Shown piece by piece: positions 1 through 11,379 of a DNA stretch of 64,000 bases (position 1 is the first letter of the stretch; the number at the start of each line of letters is the position of its first letter). This DNA is from Allantophomopsis cytisporea. Taxonomy: Eukaryota > Ascomycota > Leotiomycetes > Phacidiales > Phacidiaceae. The translations under genes and the position numbers were made by a program. A model generated the notes under the pieces. The model was given only the letters and a program-made list of their open reading frames with translations. It was not told the DNA's origin and searched no databases. The stretch spans positions 930,001-994,000 of the forward strand of contig CP103025.1 of NCBI GenBank assembly GCA_024752435.1. The letters run 5' to 3'.

Positions 1-243
1 GTCATGGAATGCTCTTGATCTTGATTAGCCAGAAATATCATTTTTGTACCCAGGTTCTTGATTTTTTGTTCTCGTATAGGTGACCAAACTACGCATCATA
101 TCACAGGAAAGCTTGGCAGATAGTAATGCTAAGATACTGATTCTTAGCTCCAATGTGATTTTATTGGATTTTAACGTCAACCTTCCAAACGCCTTCTTGT
201 GCCTGATGTACAAAATCTGATGTTACACTTTCCTACTTCAAAA

Positions 244-894
244 TCATACACGTCCCCCCCATCGTCTTTCTTCCGCACCACCCTCCCCTCTAGGAATGAC
301 TGTCAAGTCTCTTATTTTTGCCACCATATCCTCCAAGGCCTCTGCACCATCCTTCCGATATCTTGTGACCTTGTCGATATTCTTTTGCGTTAACTCGTTG
401 ATCTTGGCCTCTTTGGTTCCAGCCAAATCTCTCTGTCTTGCCAACGTCTTTGCAGTCATGGCGAACCTCATGTCCTTTGGTCCATCAACGAGCTCCAGGA
501 TTGCCGAAGGCGCCTGATCGCCCTTGATTGGTTCAATGCGCAATACTCGGGTGTATCCTCCTGGTCGCTCGGCATATCTCTCTCTGAGCGGACCGAAGAG
601 CTTTGGCAGAAGTTCATGTGGTGTCTTGACTTTTCTTAGCAACTGTTATATCATGGAATATGCTTCATTTGTACTCACGTAGAAAATGCTCAGCGCTCTT
701 CTCCTGCTAGCCTCTGTATTCTTCTTGCCGAGAGTGATCAACTTATCCGCCAGTCTCTGCGCCTCTTTGGCCTTTGGATACGTCGTCGCGATCGTTTCGT
801 GTTCAAAGAGAGAAGTAACAAGGTTACGTAAGAGAGCTTGTCTGTGTGCTGATGTACGCCCAAGATGGCGATATTTCATGCGTCCTCCAGCCAT
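244..894 (-). CDS. Mitochondrial large-subunit ribosomal protein bL17m
   Basis: Encodes bL17, a protein of the mitochondrial 54S (large) ribosomal subunit that lies near the polypeptide exit tunnel in bacterial-type ribosomes. Two exons are inferred, 894-679 and 624-244, giving 198 residues. The N-terminal part has the typical L17 run MKYRHLGRTSAHRQALLRNL, and after the intron comes a conserved LPKLFGPLRERY block. The 54-nt intron starts GTGAGT and ends GTCAAG after a GCTAAG branch-like site. A nearer acceptor (AACAG) would make a 36-nt intron and six extra residues, and is less likely. The ATG at 894 gives the expected L17 start (MAGGRMKYRHLG). It is read divergently from MIC12 and shares a gap of about 400 nt with it. 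Family assignment is firm; the exact acceptor is an inference. Confidence 0.93.
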
Positions 895-1296
895 GCTTCT
901 TTATCTGCTGTTGTCAAAGCACCTCTGTATCTAGGACCAATGTTTATTCGTAGTTTGCGGGTCGAACGAACTACGGGCTTCGTATGATGCCAAACTGTAG
1001 TCTAGATAATTGAGCGAGGTCGTCTGGGGGTCGAATTGTTGCGGCTGAAAAAGGTTGTCGTCGTCCTCGAGTCGCGGAGATCTCCCGCAATTTTCTTGGC
1101 ATTGAGATTTTGGCGAGTATCGGCCGGCTTCCCAGTACTGCCGCGACAACTTCAACTTGTTTAAGGTAGCTCAATCCGTCAACCTCCGCATCTTACCAAC
1201 CTCCGTTGATGATCAATTGGAACCTTTGATCTCCAGATCATCGGTCAGTGGAAAATTGAGTTCAGAAGCGCAATTGGCGCATAGTAATTGCCCAGT
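895..1296. promoter_or_regulatory. Shared divergent upstream region (bL17m / MIC12)
   Basis: This 402-nt gap separates two divergent mitochondrial-protein genes and must hold both promoters. I see no TATA box or named operator. Both neighbours act in mitochondria, so co-regulation is possible but untested. Confidence 0.5.
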
Positions 1297-2090
1297 ATGG
1301 GCTTCGCTTCCGGATTCGTGAGTACTATCCGCAGCTATCTTACAGGAGACTTCTAATATCACAGACTGGTGGTGTCACTTTGACCCTCGGTGTCGCATAC
1401 CTTACCGTTCTCGCCCACGAGCGTAATCGCCAAAACCAGGCTCTCCAACTCCGCTCGCAAGCTCGCGTCCTCAACAGTCTCATCAATCCTGAACCAGAAC
1501 CACCCCGCCTTACTCGTGCAGAACTCGCCCGCGAGGAACGATCTACCCTCATAGAGGCAGCGAAAGATAGGTGGAACGCCGAAATCGAGAACGCTGTGAG
1601 ATATGTGCAAACTAAGGATTGGAGTGAGGTCAGGGAATCTATGGAGGATACCGTTGCTCGAGTCCTTGGATTGAGCCTCGAGAAGTCAAGGGAGAGCATT
1701 GCGGCGGCTGAGAGCAGAGCTGGTCCAAAGGTCCAGGAAGCTGTTGATAGATCGAGAGCGGCTGCGAGATACGGTGCCGATCAAGCTGCCGTCAGCGTTA
1801 ACGATGCTGCTGCTGCCACTCCGGGGACTATTGATGCCGCTCGTGGTGCAGTTAGAGATGCTGTGAACAAGGGTCTTGAGAAGGGCAAGGAGGCTGTCTC
1901 GGCCGTTGGATCGGCGATTCACAGCGCCGAGAACAAGGTGTCTGGGGCGGTGGGACAGTCAGAGGTTGAGAAGGCTTTGGAGCAGAGATACTCTGGCCCT
2001 GCTTGGGCTGATCAGTCGGTTGAGGAGGCTTTGGCTGAGAGATACACCCCGATAGACAAGAAGGACAACTCTGTCCTGAGAGGTGTTTAG
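1297..2090 (+). CDS. MIC12: MICOS complex subunit MIC12-like
   Basis: Probable MIC12 (Aim5/Fmp51), a small inner-membrane subunit of the MICOS complex that shapes crista junctions. Exon 1 (1297-1317) encodes only MGFASGF. A 47-nt intron (GTGAGT..CACAG) is followed by exon 2 (1365-2090), for 248 residues in total. The extreme N terminus with TGGVTLTLGVAYLTVLAHER forms the single membrane segment typical of fungal MIC12. The rest is soluble, rich in Ala, Glu and Lys, and likely helical. The C terminus has the repeated pattern EKALEQRYSG / EEALAERYTP. The first ATG-bearing exon is needed because the long frame otherwise has only a TTG start. The assignment rests on the N-terminal signature and composition, and the family is poorly conserved in sequence. 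Confidence 0.82.
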
Positions 2091-3729
2091 AAGAATCTTG
2101 TAATTTTAGAAGTGTATAAATCAGAATTTCGTTGGACCAATTTCTTATTTTGTTTTTCAAAACATGAGGTATATACGCTTATTTGGCGATGGAATTGCAA
2201 TGTGACGGGGAAATGGAAAATTGTAAATAAACATTGAGATGCGCGTAAGTGGAGCTTTCTAATATTCAGAGGAATATATACGCATGGGATGGATTTTGAT
2301 ATTGAAACGGCTGAGAGTTATACGAGTGCTCTAGTTCTTATCGGCCATCTTGATGTGCTGTTTGAGCAAACGGCCAAAGGATGTGCTTAGAGCGTAATTT
2401 TAAAGGCTGTGAAACAGATTCATCTCCATACATTCTATATGATTGTAAAGACAAAGTGAAAATGTGCATTGCCGACCCGTCCTTTGGAATCACGACCGAG
2501 AGTATGAGATGCTGGTTTAGACTCTGATGAAGTGATTCACAAGAAAACTTTCGAGTTCGCAGCTTTTGTGAATTTGGCTACAAGATGTTCCAGACTCATG
2601 TTCATAGGCAAGTCTCAGAACCAGAGGTTTGTTTTACTTGAAGTCCTGGATGAAGAGTAGCGATTGTAGTGGTCCAACGAGGCAAGTGAAATAATTCTCT
2701 TAAGCGGAGCAGCAAGAACGCATCACATATCTACATGTACTCACAGTGAGAATACCAGTAAAACTAATAGCCCAACATTAGCAAAAGCGTACCTTAAAAG
2801 AAACTAAAAGATCAATCAATATCAAAAAAAGATCAAAATGACAAAAGACTCACAACTAGGCCATCCGCATCGTAGGCGAATGGCGTAGCTGCTACAGAAA
2901 GCCCCCCTGGGGTTTTCATTTCGAACTCGAACTCGGAACCTCCTCACAGCAGTACTTTGACCTGAACCGTTGCGTCTAACAGCCGCCCACACTGCTGTTG
3001 TGAATGTAAAATGGTATATTGTGGTATATGGAGAGAATGAGAACGTGCTCTTGCCTAATGGGGTGATGCTCACATTAAGGTACCTTATCCTAAAATTTGA
3101 AGAATGCTTGACCTGCCAGATTGGTTACCACTGAATGAAGTCCGCGGATAATTTACAGGAATTGGTCGGAATCAAGAGGAACGCCGCTATGAAGGTAGAT
3201 AAAGTTAATCAGAGAGTATGAAGTTCAAGATGGCTACACGGATGAATGAGAAGACAGTGAACGATGACTACGATAAATTGTGATAACAAAGTGATTCGCG
3301 ATAACCGATTAATATAACGACTCGGGACAAAATTTGGTTATGAAGATTAGAAACTCATGTACTCATAGCATAACGCATGCCGCCCTTGTGGGCGGCAGCA
3401 GTAAAGAGTTTTGGGCAGGCTGAATTGGCTTACTCGTACTGAATAACTGTCAAACTTACTACTCACCCAATAATAGGTCCTTAATTCCAATTTCAAAACT
3501 CATAGAAGAACCATGAGCTTCATTCTTGACTATAACTTTCTAAGAACCAGTACCATCTGATCAAATAAAATACGTCAAGACTTTCGAGGTCTTTTAGTGC
3601 CTTCTTTCTCTAAAGACTATTTTGTCTACCGTGGTTGCTGTTGAAAGAAAATAATTTATTGAAAACTTGCCAACCCAAGCAGTGATTACAATCCCATATA
3701 TGCTTCTATAATCTACACTTGTTTTGTTT
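2091..3729. other. Intergenic region between MIC12 and COQ2 3' ends
   Basis: About 1.6 kb lies between the 3' ends of two convergent genes. I see no supported protein gene: the longest frame (2822-3073, minus) has no recognisable domain. The stretch 2820-3000 holds a stem, Pol III-like boxes and a T run on the minus strand, described separately. Confidence 0.6.
2822..3000 (-). ncRNA. Candidate Pol III-type structured RNA or SINE fragment
   Basis: On the minus strand a perfect 8-bp stem (2991-2998 pairs with 2946-2953) encloses a 37-nt loop holding TTAGACGCAACGG, which resembles a Pol III A box. About 40 nt further on is GAGTTCGAGTTCG, resembling a B box. A run of seven T (minus strand, about 2823-2829) could be a Pol III stop. 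It does not fold as a normal tRNA as far as I can tell. It could be a small RNA gene, a tRNA-derived SINE remnant, or chance. No family is recognised. Confidence 0.2.
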
Positions 3730-4971
3730 TTACACTTCTGATTCAGGCTTCTTGCTAGCCTCCTCAACCCCATAATACTTCAACAGATAGTCGGCTCCAA
3801 GACCAGATGCAATAGCACCACCTGTAAACCAGGCGCCATTAACGAACCACCACCAACAGTCCTTCACACTTTTCAAGTTTACCCTCTTGATCATCACAGC
3901 CAGTGTCAATGCAGCACCACCACAAGTACCAACGAAGAACGCAGGTCCAGCTCCAGCAGCAACTCCAGAAGCAGTCAAAAGTCCTATTTGTGTAACAGCC
4001 AACCCTGTCAATACCTGCTTCGTTTCCTTATCATGCCTCAGAGCTATGCTCTTGATTCCCGCCTTGGCATCATCCTTGATATCCATGTGTGCATAAATCA
4101 TATCATAGAGGATGGTCCAGGCGATGTTCGAGGCATACAGGCAGCCTGCTGCAGTCATTGCTACAGTATTGGACAACAAGTCCACGCCAAGAGCAGGAAA
4201 TCCCATGATTGCACCCCATGAGAACGTCAGTCCTAGTACAGCTTGCGGGTAGTGGGTGACACGCTTAGCAAGTGGATAGATTCCTACCAATACCAAGGAA
4301 GGTACACCATAGAAGAGACATTGAGTTGGAAATTGCAAAAGGATAGCAAGTCCGGTCAAGAGTTGCGCGCCGGTGAATACAACTGCGGCTTGGGGAGAAA
4401 CCGCTCCACGTGCGATTGGACGAAGGTAGGTTCGTCGAACATGTGGATCAAGGTTTCGGTCCCAGAGATCATTGATCGTGCAACCAGCGCCCCTCATGAT
4501 TAGAGCTCCGCTGAAGAAGAGGAACGTAGTTCCAACAACGGACATTGGCGTAGCCATGGGAACTGCCAAGGGGGCCGCCATCAAGGTAGAGAAGAGACAT
4601 GGAAGAAAAAGATAATAGGTTCCTGTAGGCTTATCGAGTCGAATAAGTTCTGCATATGGGACCCAAGATGCAGGTAGAATGGATAGTAAGCCGGTTGATG
4701 GGGGCGAATATGCAGGTAATGGCGGCTCTTGAATGTGCTCTTCTGGAAGTGCAGCTTCCGGATTAATCCTGGGAGAAACCGGTTCCAACGCGCGATCTGA
4801 GGTGTGAATTCTCCTACTATGAAGAGACCTATGGATAGGATATGATAGAGATGGGCTAGATGTAATTCTTTGACAGATAAAACGTGCTGCCATTTCCTCT
4901 TTGTATACTGCTTGAAGGAGAGTTGACCGGCAGTATACGGGAAGCCGGAGCATCCTACTGGCAGATAACAT
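3730..4971 (-). CDS. COQ2: 4-hydroxybenzoate polyprenyltransferase, mitochondrial
   Basis: COQ2 is the UbiA-type prenyltransferase that joins the polyprenyl tail to 4-hydroxybenzoate in ubiquinone synthesis, in the mitochondrial inner membrane. The single exon gives 413 residues. Both metal-diphosphate motifs are intact: NDLWDRNLD at about 167-175 and DMIYAHMDIKDD at about 290-301. The N terminus of about 60 residues is rich in Arg and Ser with almost no acid, as in a mitochondrial targeting sequence. Several hydrophobic helices follow from about residue 120. The substrate phrase RLDKPTGTYYLFLP matches the family. The ATG at 4971 is chosen because it includes the targeting sequence. The gene is convergent with MIC12, and its upstream gap faces the JmjC gene. 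Confidence 0.95.
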   Translation of the reverse strand: MLSASRMLRLPVYCRSTLLQAVYKEEMAARFICQRITSSPSLSYPIHRSLHSRRIHTSDRALEPVSPRINPEAALPEEHIQEPPLPAYSPPSTGLLSILPASWVPYAELIRLDKPTGTYYLFLPCLFSTLMAAPLAVPMATPMSVVGTTFLFFSGALIMRGAGCTINDLWDRNLDPHVRRTYLRPIARGAVSPQAAVVFTGAQLLTGLAILLQFPTQCLFYGVPSLVLVGIYPLAKRVTHYPQAVLGLTFSWGAIMGFPALGVDLLSNTVAMTAAGCLYASNIAWTILYDMIYAHMDIKDDAKAGIKSIALRHDKETKQVLTGLAVTQIGLLTASGVAAGAGPAFFVGTCGGAALTLAVMIKRVNLKSVKDCWWWFVNGAWFTGGAIASGLGADYLLKYYGVEEASKKPESEV

Positions 4972-6029
4972 GTTGTTATAAAGGTTCAGAGCCTGATCAG
5001 AGAAGTCAGTGAAGCTCTTGGAAGTTCAACAGTATAAGGATACGAGGTATGTGCAACTCAATTGCCAAGAAAATAAATCACAATCTGGTGAAGCGCTACA
5101 CATGAGCTTACGAATGAGTACTTCAGGGCTTGATGTCGAGCTTAGATAAATATGAATCCAAAAGCTCACTCTTTTATATACATAATGCAAAGAGTGGAGA
5201 TAACGCAATATCTAAAGTAGAGCTGGTAACGTTCAGATCTCCATCAACCTGATTTTGCTTGAAGCGCACAAAACATTGGACCAACTGAGAAATGATATAT
5301 ACTAATTTTAAATTGACTTACATTCAACTTGAGAAATTAATGTGGCTTAAAGAAGAGGAGAGGTCTTTGAACATCTGATTGTGCAATATGTACGGCGTAT
5401 GTGGCTGTTGTGGTCTCTTGATCATCGGAATTTCTCATCAAGTCTTGAGCTACCAAGCTACCCCAGAAAACCAACGACAGTGGTCCGTGCAGCCGGCCCA
5501 ATTCCGCAACCTTTGACATTTCGCGTGAATCTATGAGATTCAGTAGTGAATAAGAGCAACGAACATTTCATTCCACAAATATCCAGGCATACCGCCATTC
5601 TCTGTCACTACTGTCGCGCCTGTATGTTGCTCGCAATTCTAATATTTAGGGCATTGAAGGCAGTTTTCGAATCACTAAGTTTGATTTTTCCTCACTACTC
5701 TGTGTTCCTATTCTTCCACAAACAGTCAACGCGTTATATGATTCACGATCAACGATTCATGGTGTCTTATGAACTACTACGTGCCACTGACATGCTGCGA
5801 AGATCGTGGCGCTGTCTGTAGTGATCGGATCATGCTTGGAGAAGATTCGTATAAGTCTCATTGAAACTACAGTTCTCTTGTCTTCGTATTTATAAAGCGC
5901 AAGCACACGCACGAACCCAATCGGAAGTGTCCCCCACCACGGGTCTATGCGTTGAACACAACCTCGAGGGCCTCACATAGATATCAGTGATATCTAAAGT
6001 CTTACCGTTTGACAGCCTATAATTTCAAA
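4972..6029. promoter_or_regulatory. Divergent upstream region (COQ2 / JmjC gene)
   Basis: This 1.06-kb gap lies between divergent genes. It holds only short frames without domain features (for example 5546-5821 plus and 5337-5519 minus). A pyrimidine-poor, AT-rich stretch near 5280-5340 and a TATTTATAAAGC sequence at about 5886-5897 could be core promoter elements for the JmjC gene. No repeat or RNA gene was seen. Confidence 0.4.
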
Positions 6030-9000
6030 ATGCCTTCGACCATACATCCACAGGCGAAATTTGACCCCATACCGCCAGACCTCGATCTCGCGACACTGGT
6101 TGAAAACACTAACAATTTCGACTACGTGATACGAATCCATGTCGACCAAATCGAGGAGCTGGGGCTGGATGATTTCGAAAAGCTGCTTCTTCTCCATGTC
6201 ATCAAAGATGGCAAACCCTTGGTGATTGAGGGTTGGGATACTAAGCTGAAACCATGGCTTTTCAACGCACAATGGCTCGCCGATAATTACGGCAAGAAAC
6301 GTGCGTTTTCAATTTCTGGTTTATGTTTCTGACATAACTGACGGGTTATCTAGAGGAGAGAGTTCGAGACATTACAAATGGAGTCGATATTCCAATGACA
6401 ATGGGCCACTATCTTAAAGCTATGGATAAGCTTACAAACCAATGGACTCCTTCGAATTTTCGTGATTCAAGGCGGCAAAGACTGTATCTAAAAGACATTG
6501 ATTGCCCAGAAGCATGGTATCAACAGCTGGAGAAGGCAATGCCTCCGCTACTATTTTATCTCAATGATAGTGTTGGCGAAATTGGTGGTCCAGGATCAAC
6601 CCAAGAGCGCAATGCTTATGGGCAATTTATCACAGGAAAAGGTGTAGCTCCAGCCGGAGATCTGATGAGCAGTTTACCTCCTGAAATGAGAGCCGAGAAC
6701 ATGATGTGCTACATCGGTCATGAAGGAACTTACACGCCTGCTCATAGAGAAATGTGTGCGAGTCTAGGACAGAATGTCATGGTTGAAACTTCCGACATCC
6801 AAAAAGGAGAGCAGCCTGGATCCTCCATCTGGTTTATGACTGAGAGCAAAGAACGAGAGGTAGTTTCAGAGTACTTCTTATCCATGCTTGGCCACGACAT
6901 CGAAGTGGAGTCACATTTTGCACAAATAAATGCTTGGAAAAAGGCGCCGTTTCATGTGTACGTAGTTGAACAAAAGGTTGGCGACTTCATATTGATCCCA
7001 CCATTGGCTCCTCATCAAGTATGGAATCGTGGTACTCGAACCATGAAGGCTGCTTGGAACAGAACTACTGTCGAAACTCTAGAGCTTGCCATCCATGAGG
7101 CTTTACCACGAGCCAGGATGGTCTGCCGTGATGAGCAGTACAAGAACAAAGCCATCATCTACTATACACTCAGGAAGTATCACGAACTTCTCGAGAAGGT
7201 TCAAAATATCGATCAAGAGTACGAATTTGCAGCTACACAGCATCGAATTTTCCAACTGAAGAGAGACTTTAAAAAGCTATATGCTCTCTACACAGAGGTA
7301 TTGTTGACCGAAAGGTTTTCTCCAGATTACCCAGTAGAGAAACACATTGAATTTGTACCTTTTGATAGCAATGTCACCTGCTCATATTGTCGTTGTAACA
7401 TCTTTAACAGATTTCTTACATGCAAAACATGTGTTGGGATCATTGAAGGATCCGATGATGAGGATACCTACGACATATGCATGGAGTGCTTCGCTATGGG
7501 TCGGTCGTGTTATTGCATCTCTAGGTTGCAATGGGTTGAACAGTGGAATTGGAGCGAGCTGATCCAAAACCACGAAGAGTGGCGCAATATGATTCTTGAA
7601 CATGACGCTTATGTTGATATTGATACGTCTCCTCAGACTTTGGAGATTGCCCAATCACGGTCTAGCAAAAAGTCAGTCGCTCAAATTTGTCAAGAGCAAC
7701 TCAAAATTCGGCCTTGGCGAGATATCACGAAGCCAGCACCTTCTCTAGATACTGTATCTGGAGACTCTGATGTTGAGCCAGAATGCGACAATGAGGGCCG
7801 TCTAAGGAAAAAGAAATCGAAGAAGCCACGACGTAAATCTACACAGCCTACAGGAACAACTGCCTGTCATATCTGCAGGAAGCAGGAGTGGAACTGGAAG
7901 CTGGCATTCTGCACTGAATGTACACAAGCATACTGTTATGGCACTCTATGGCGAGCTTTCGATCTCATGCCACAAACAGTCATGGAAAATCTGAATTGGA
8001 AATGCCCAAAGTGCCTGAAAATGTGCTCCTGCGGTGCATGTCGTAGGGATCCCATCCAAGCAAGTGGAGCGTATCGCCCCAAGGGTACACTGCTCGGACA
8101 TGATACCAAAAAAGTTGCAGACGTCCGAAGCGTTGAAAGCTTGGTGGATTTCAGTCGGACTAATCTTACCTGGCTTCGTGGAGAAGGTGATGACAATCCC
8201 CAAGGCTCTCAGCGCATGCAAAAACTTATGAAAAGAGCCGAAGCTGAGAAGGCTCGTAATGAGGCTCTAGACTATGATCCTTTACTCACACGGAATGGGT
8301 CTACAAGCGATCAATCATCGAGTCGTGAAGACACCCTAGCTATCGATCCACAGCTCCAAGACGGTGAAAGCGCTGAGAGCGTTGGTATTTATACGAGGAA
8401 TGGAGATCATGTTGAGCAGACACAAGGTCTAGCACCAACTGCTACAATGATTGCCAATGAACCCCTTACAACGGAGACTCTTCATTTTACCCATCATGTC
8501 GGACACATTCCTGGAGAGAAATCACATCCAGGTGAGGTTCATACTCCAAGTCAAGAGCACTCTCGGCCTGAGTCAGCATATCCTAATCCAATGTCACGTG
8601 GCATGGGAATCGGATACTATCAACAAACAAACGATGGCGATCGAATTCTTTACGATGCCCCAGACAGCGGAACTCCTCAGGCTCAGGAACCTAACCTAGC
8701 ATATCCTAAGCTTCCATCTGAATCGTCAGAGCCTTCGAATGGGGTTCTTAAACGAAAACGCGATAATGGGCGGCCATCCAATGGTAACACAGGAGACAAC
8801 GCTCATACCCAATTTATCCAGGCTCAAAAGAAACATAAGCTGAACCATGCAAAGTCCAATGACTCCTATTACAAGACTGCTCATCAACTTAAAGGAGGTC
8901 CACCGTTGATTATCAAGTTACCATTATCAAATAAAAAGGACTTCTTACAGGACTTGCGAGATCATGGACACGCGAGATCTGCCCGTCGCTCACTTCGAAG

Positions 9001-10309
9001 ATCCATTGGAAACAATGGTGATGTTGAGAACGATGATCTGGGTCAGTCACCAATCATTGTCAGATCAGATGTACAGACTATCCAGATAGACGAGGACAGT
9101 GCTGCAGAAGAAGATAGGAAGGATGACAGCGATGATGAGGATTTCGCTACTGGCAGGCGCAGGGCCAAGAAGCAAGCAAAGGCCGGAAATCAGAAGGGAC
9201 CTAGCGGGCCAAAATCTCGTCGATCTGAACCTGCGCCGAGAGTATTGACGCTAACTAATTCAGAGAGCACCGCCGTGAACAGCGGACTTGGACAGCGTTC
9301 CCGGTCCAAAACTCTCAATGCGGAGCAAAGAGAACTGGACGATGTGGACGCAACGAAGTCGGTCACGCCAGTTGCAAATGATAGCCCTAGGACTGCTAGT
9401 GGCAGTTACCCAGCATGGCTCGCAAATAGTAAGGTCAAGAATGACAAGGCTACTGAGCAGACGGCGAGGCACAAAAAAGCTTCACTACGCAATGTGGCCT
9501 TCAAATGGACTCCCAAGAAGGCCTCGCCGGCACCTCTCAACGAACAACATGATGACTCAAGTGGTATGTTTGTGTCTGAAGAGAGTCATCCTGCTGCGGC
9601 TACTCTATCAGTGCGATCAGCATCCTCGCCTATGCAGGAGCCTACTGAGGAAGATATGATGGAGGAAAACAGACGAGCAAAGAGGATGGCCATGCATGAT
9701 CTAGATTCTGCGTCAGATGCTGGAGAGGATGATCTGTTTGGCGAGGAATATGAATCGGACGCTATCCATGTAGCCCCTAGTCCACCTCACCTTCCATCCT
9801 CCAAAAATGCCATACCTTCCAACACTCACGACCGGGCTACTCAAAACAGTGCCGTCAGGTCTACTAGTGCAAAGCGCATAACCTCAGAAGCGGAATCCTC
9901 TAGCCCAGAGCCTCCACGCGGGAAGCTACTTTCCATGGCAGAAAAGCGAGCTCTGGAAGGTAGAAAGGTGAAAATTGTGGCTGATAAGCGCAAAGCACCA
10001 ACAGCAACCCTCCGTCCGCCAGTTAGCCCTAGCAATAACAACACTCTTCAAAATACGTCTGCTCGACCTCCCAGAGCAGTGGCCTCGGTGTCGAAGGTTA
10101 GAGATGAACCGATTGATTTCGGATTTGAATCTGTTTCTGGGATTTCATCTTCAGATGATGACTCTATTCCAATGGTCCGCCCTACTCAGGTCAAAACAAC
10201 TGTTAGTTTGAATGATAGAAGTCTTTTAGCTGTAGGGGGACGTCGTGGGAGCATGAGAGCGCGAGGTATGGGCAGGGGTAGTGGTAGGAGTAGGGGTAGA
10301 GGTAGCTGA
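6030..10309 (+). CDS. JmjC-domain protein with 4CXXC_R1-type zinc finger
   Basis: A probable nuclear chromatin regulator of 1408 residues in two exons (6030-6300 and 6354-10309; 53-nt intron GTGCGT..TCTAG). Residues of about 90-330 form a JmjC-type fold: an HxE pair (His about 221, Glu about 223 in TPAHREMC) and a distal His at about 311 (LAPHQVW) give a complete iron triad, so 2-oxoglutarate oxygenase activity is possible. A Cys cluster at about 433-478 and a second Cys-rich module at about 595-653 (ACHICRKQEWNWK..CPKC..CSCGAC) look like the zf-4CXXC_R1 family. The remaining 700 residues are low-complexity, acidic or basic, and end in an RG-rich tail. Whether it demethylates histones is unknown. 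Neurospora DMM-1 is one JmjC protein worth comparing. The ATG at 6030 is used because the upstream extension starts with TTG. Confidence 0.85.
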
Positions 10310-10835
10310 GAATATGGTGGTTGTGAGAGGGAATACAGTAAGGATTTGTGGTTGTTGTGATCTGCTTCTGTTAGAACTCTTGTAGTTGAAGTACAGCGCT
10401 CAGTAGTGAATTGCAATCAATGAAGTATTGGTAGTACTTATGAGTATCACAAATTCAGATGTGTTTCATCAGAAACAAGAAAAGTTGATGAAGTCGCTCC
10501 ACCAAGACCAAACTACTACTGAGTCGTCCAAGATAAGGTTAATAGGTGTCGTAGAGGTACTTAAGATTGTCAATTTAAGATAAAAATCTCACATGCGAAC
10601 ATCCTGAAAGAGGCCTACGCTTGGCCAGACACCACATGACGACGCCTCACAATCAAGATGGTATTCCCTAGGAGGGCAAAGTGCAATTGGTGATCAGTGA
10701 TCGTATTTTTCATGACCATGATAGCAGTCGTAGCTCTAGATTAAAATTGTAGAATCTGAGCCACGCAAAGCCAATGCACCGCAAAAGAACACCCATATCC
10801 CAGTGCGAAATGATCCCATCGTCCAAGCCTATGCT
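10310..10835. other. Convergent intergenic gap (JmjC gene / RPS23)
   Basis: These 526 nt contain the two 3' ends and no supported gene. AT-rich tracts are present, but no clear terminator structure or repeat was seen. Confidence 0.5.
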
Positions 10836-11379
10836 CTATGATCTTGGCTTTTCCTTCTTCTCCTTCCAGAGAGCTGACAATCCGACACCAGAGACCTTGA
10901 CGACCTTGAAGCGAACACCAGGAATATCTCCCTTCGCCTTACCCTTACGACCGAAACCAGCGAGAAGAACCTCGTCGTTCTCATCGACGAAGTTAAGACA
11001 ACCGTCGTTTGGTACTGTAATACAACCGTCAGCCTCCAGTTCACCATATCCTTCTGCAAAAAATCCTATCCATCCATTTCTCATGGGCTTCTCATCCGGG
11101 AATATATGGGTGTCGCATACCGAAAGCAGTAACCTTCTTTCCGTTCTTGATCAACTGGACTCTGACACACTTTCGGATAGCGGAGTTTGGCTGCTTGGCC
11201 TCGACACCGACCTTCTCGAGGACGATACCCTTGGCGTGGGAGGAACCTCCGAATGGGGAGGACTTGAAAGCGGTTCCGAGAGCGCGCTTCTTGTATGAAA
11301 GATCAGACCATCTCTGCTCGCGGCGGTGGTTCTGGAGCTTGCGAGCGGCGTTAAGACCACGAGGCTTTCCTTTACCCAT
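10836..11379 (-). CDS. RPS23: 40S ribosomal protein uS12 (S23)
   Basis: uS12 is a decoding-centre protein of the cytosolic small subunit. Exons 11379-11121 and 11014-10836 give exactly 145 residues, the usual eukaryotic length. The conserved loop KQPNSAIRKCVRVQLIKNGK is present, including Pro64, which is hydroxylated in yeast and animals. The C-terminal GDIPGVRFKVVKV and KEKKEKPRS are also present. The 106-nt intron (GTATGC..TTACAG) interrupts the codon for Val after KKVTAF. A second intron is likely in the 5' leader: GTACGT at about 11550 and a GCTAAC branch site before CATAG at about 11385, just ahead of CCAACATG. That arrangement is common in fungal ribosomal-protein genes. Identification is certain; the leader intron is inferred. 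Confidence 0.97.

Noticed and set aside
2890..2990. Ordinary tRNA gene
   Set aside because: Box-like sequences are present, but I could not form a cloverleaf with acceptor stem and anticodon arm. Kept only as a low-confidence RNA candidate.
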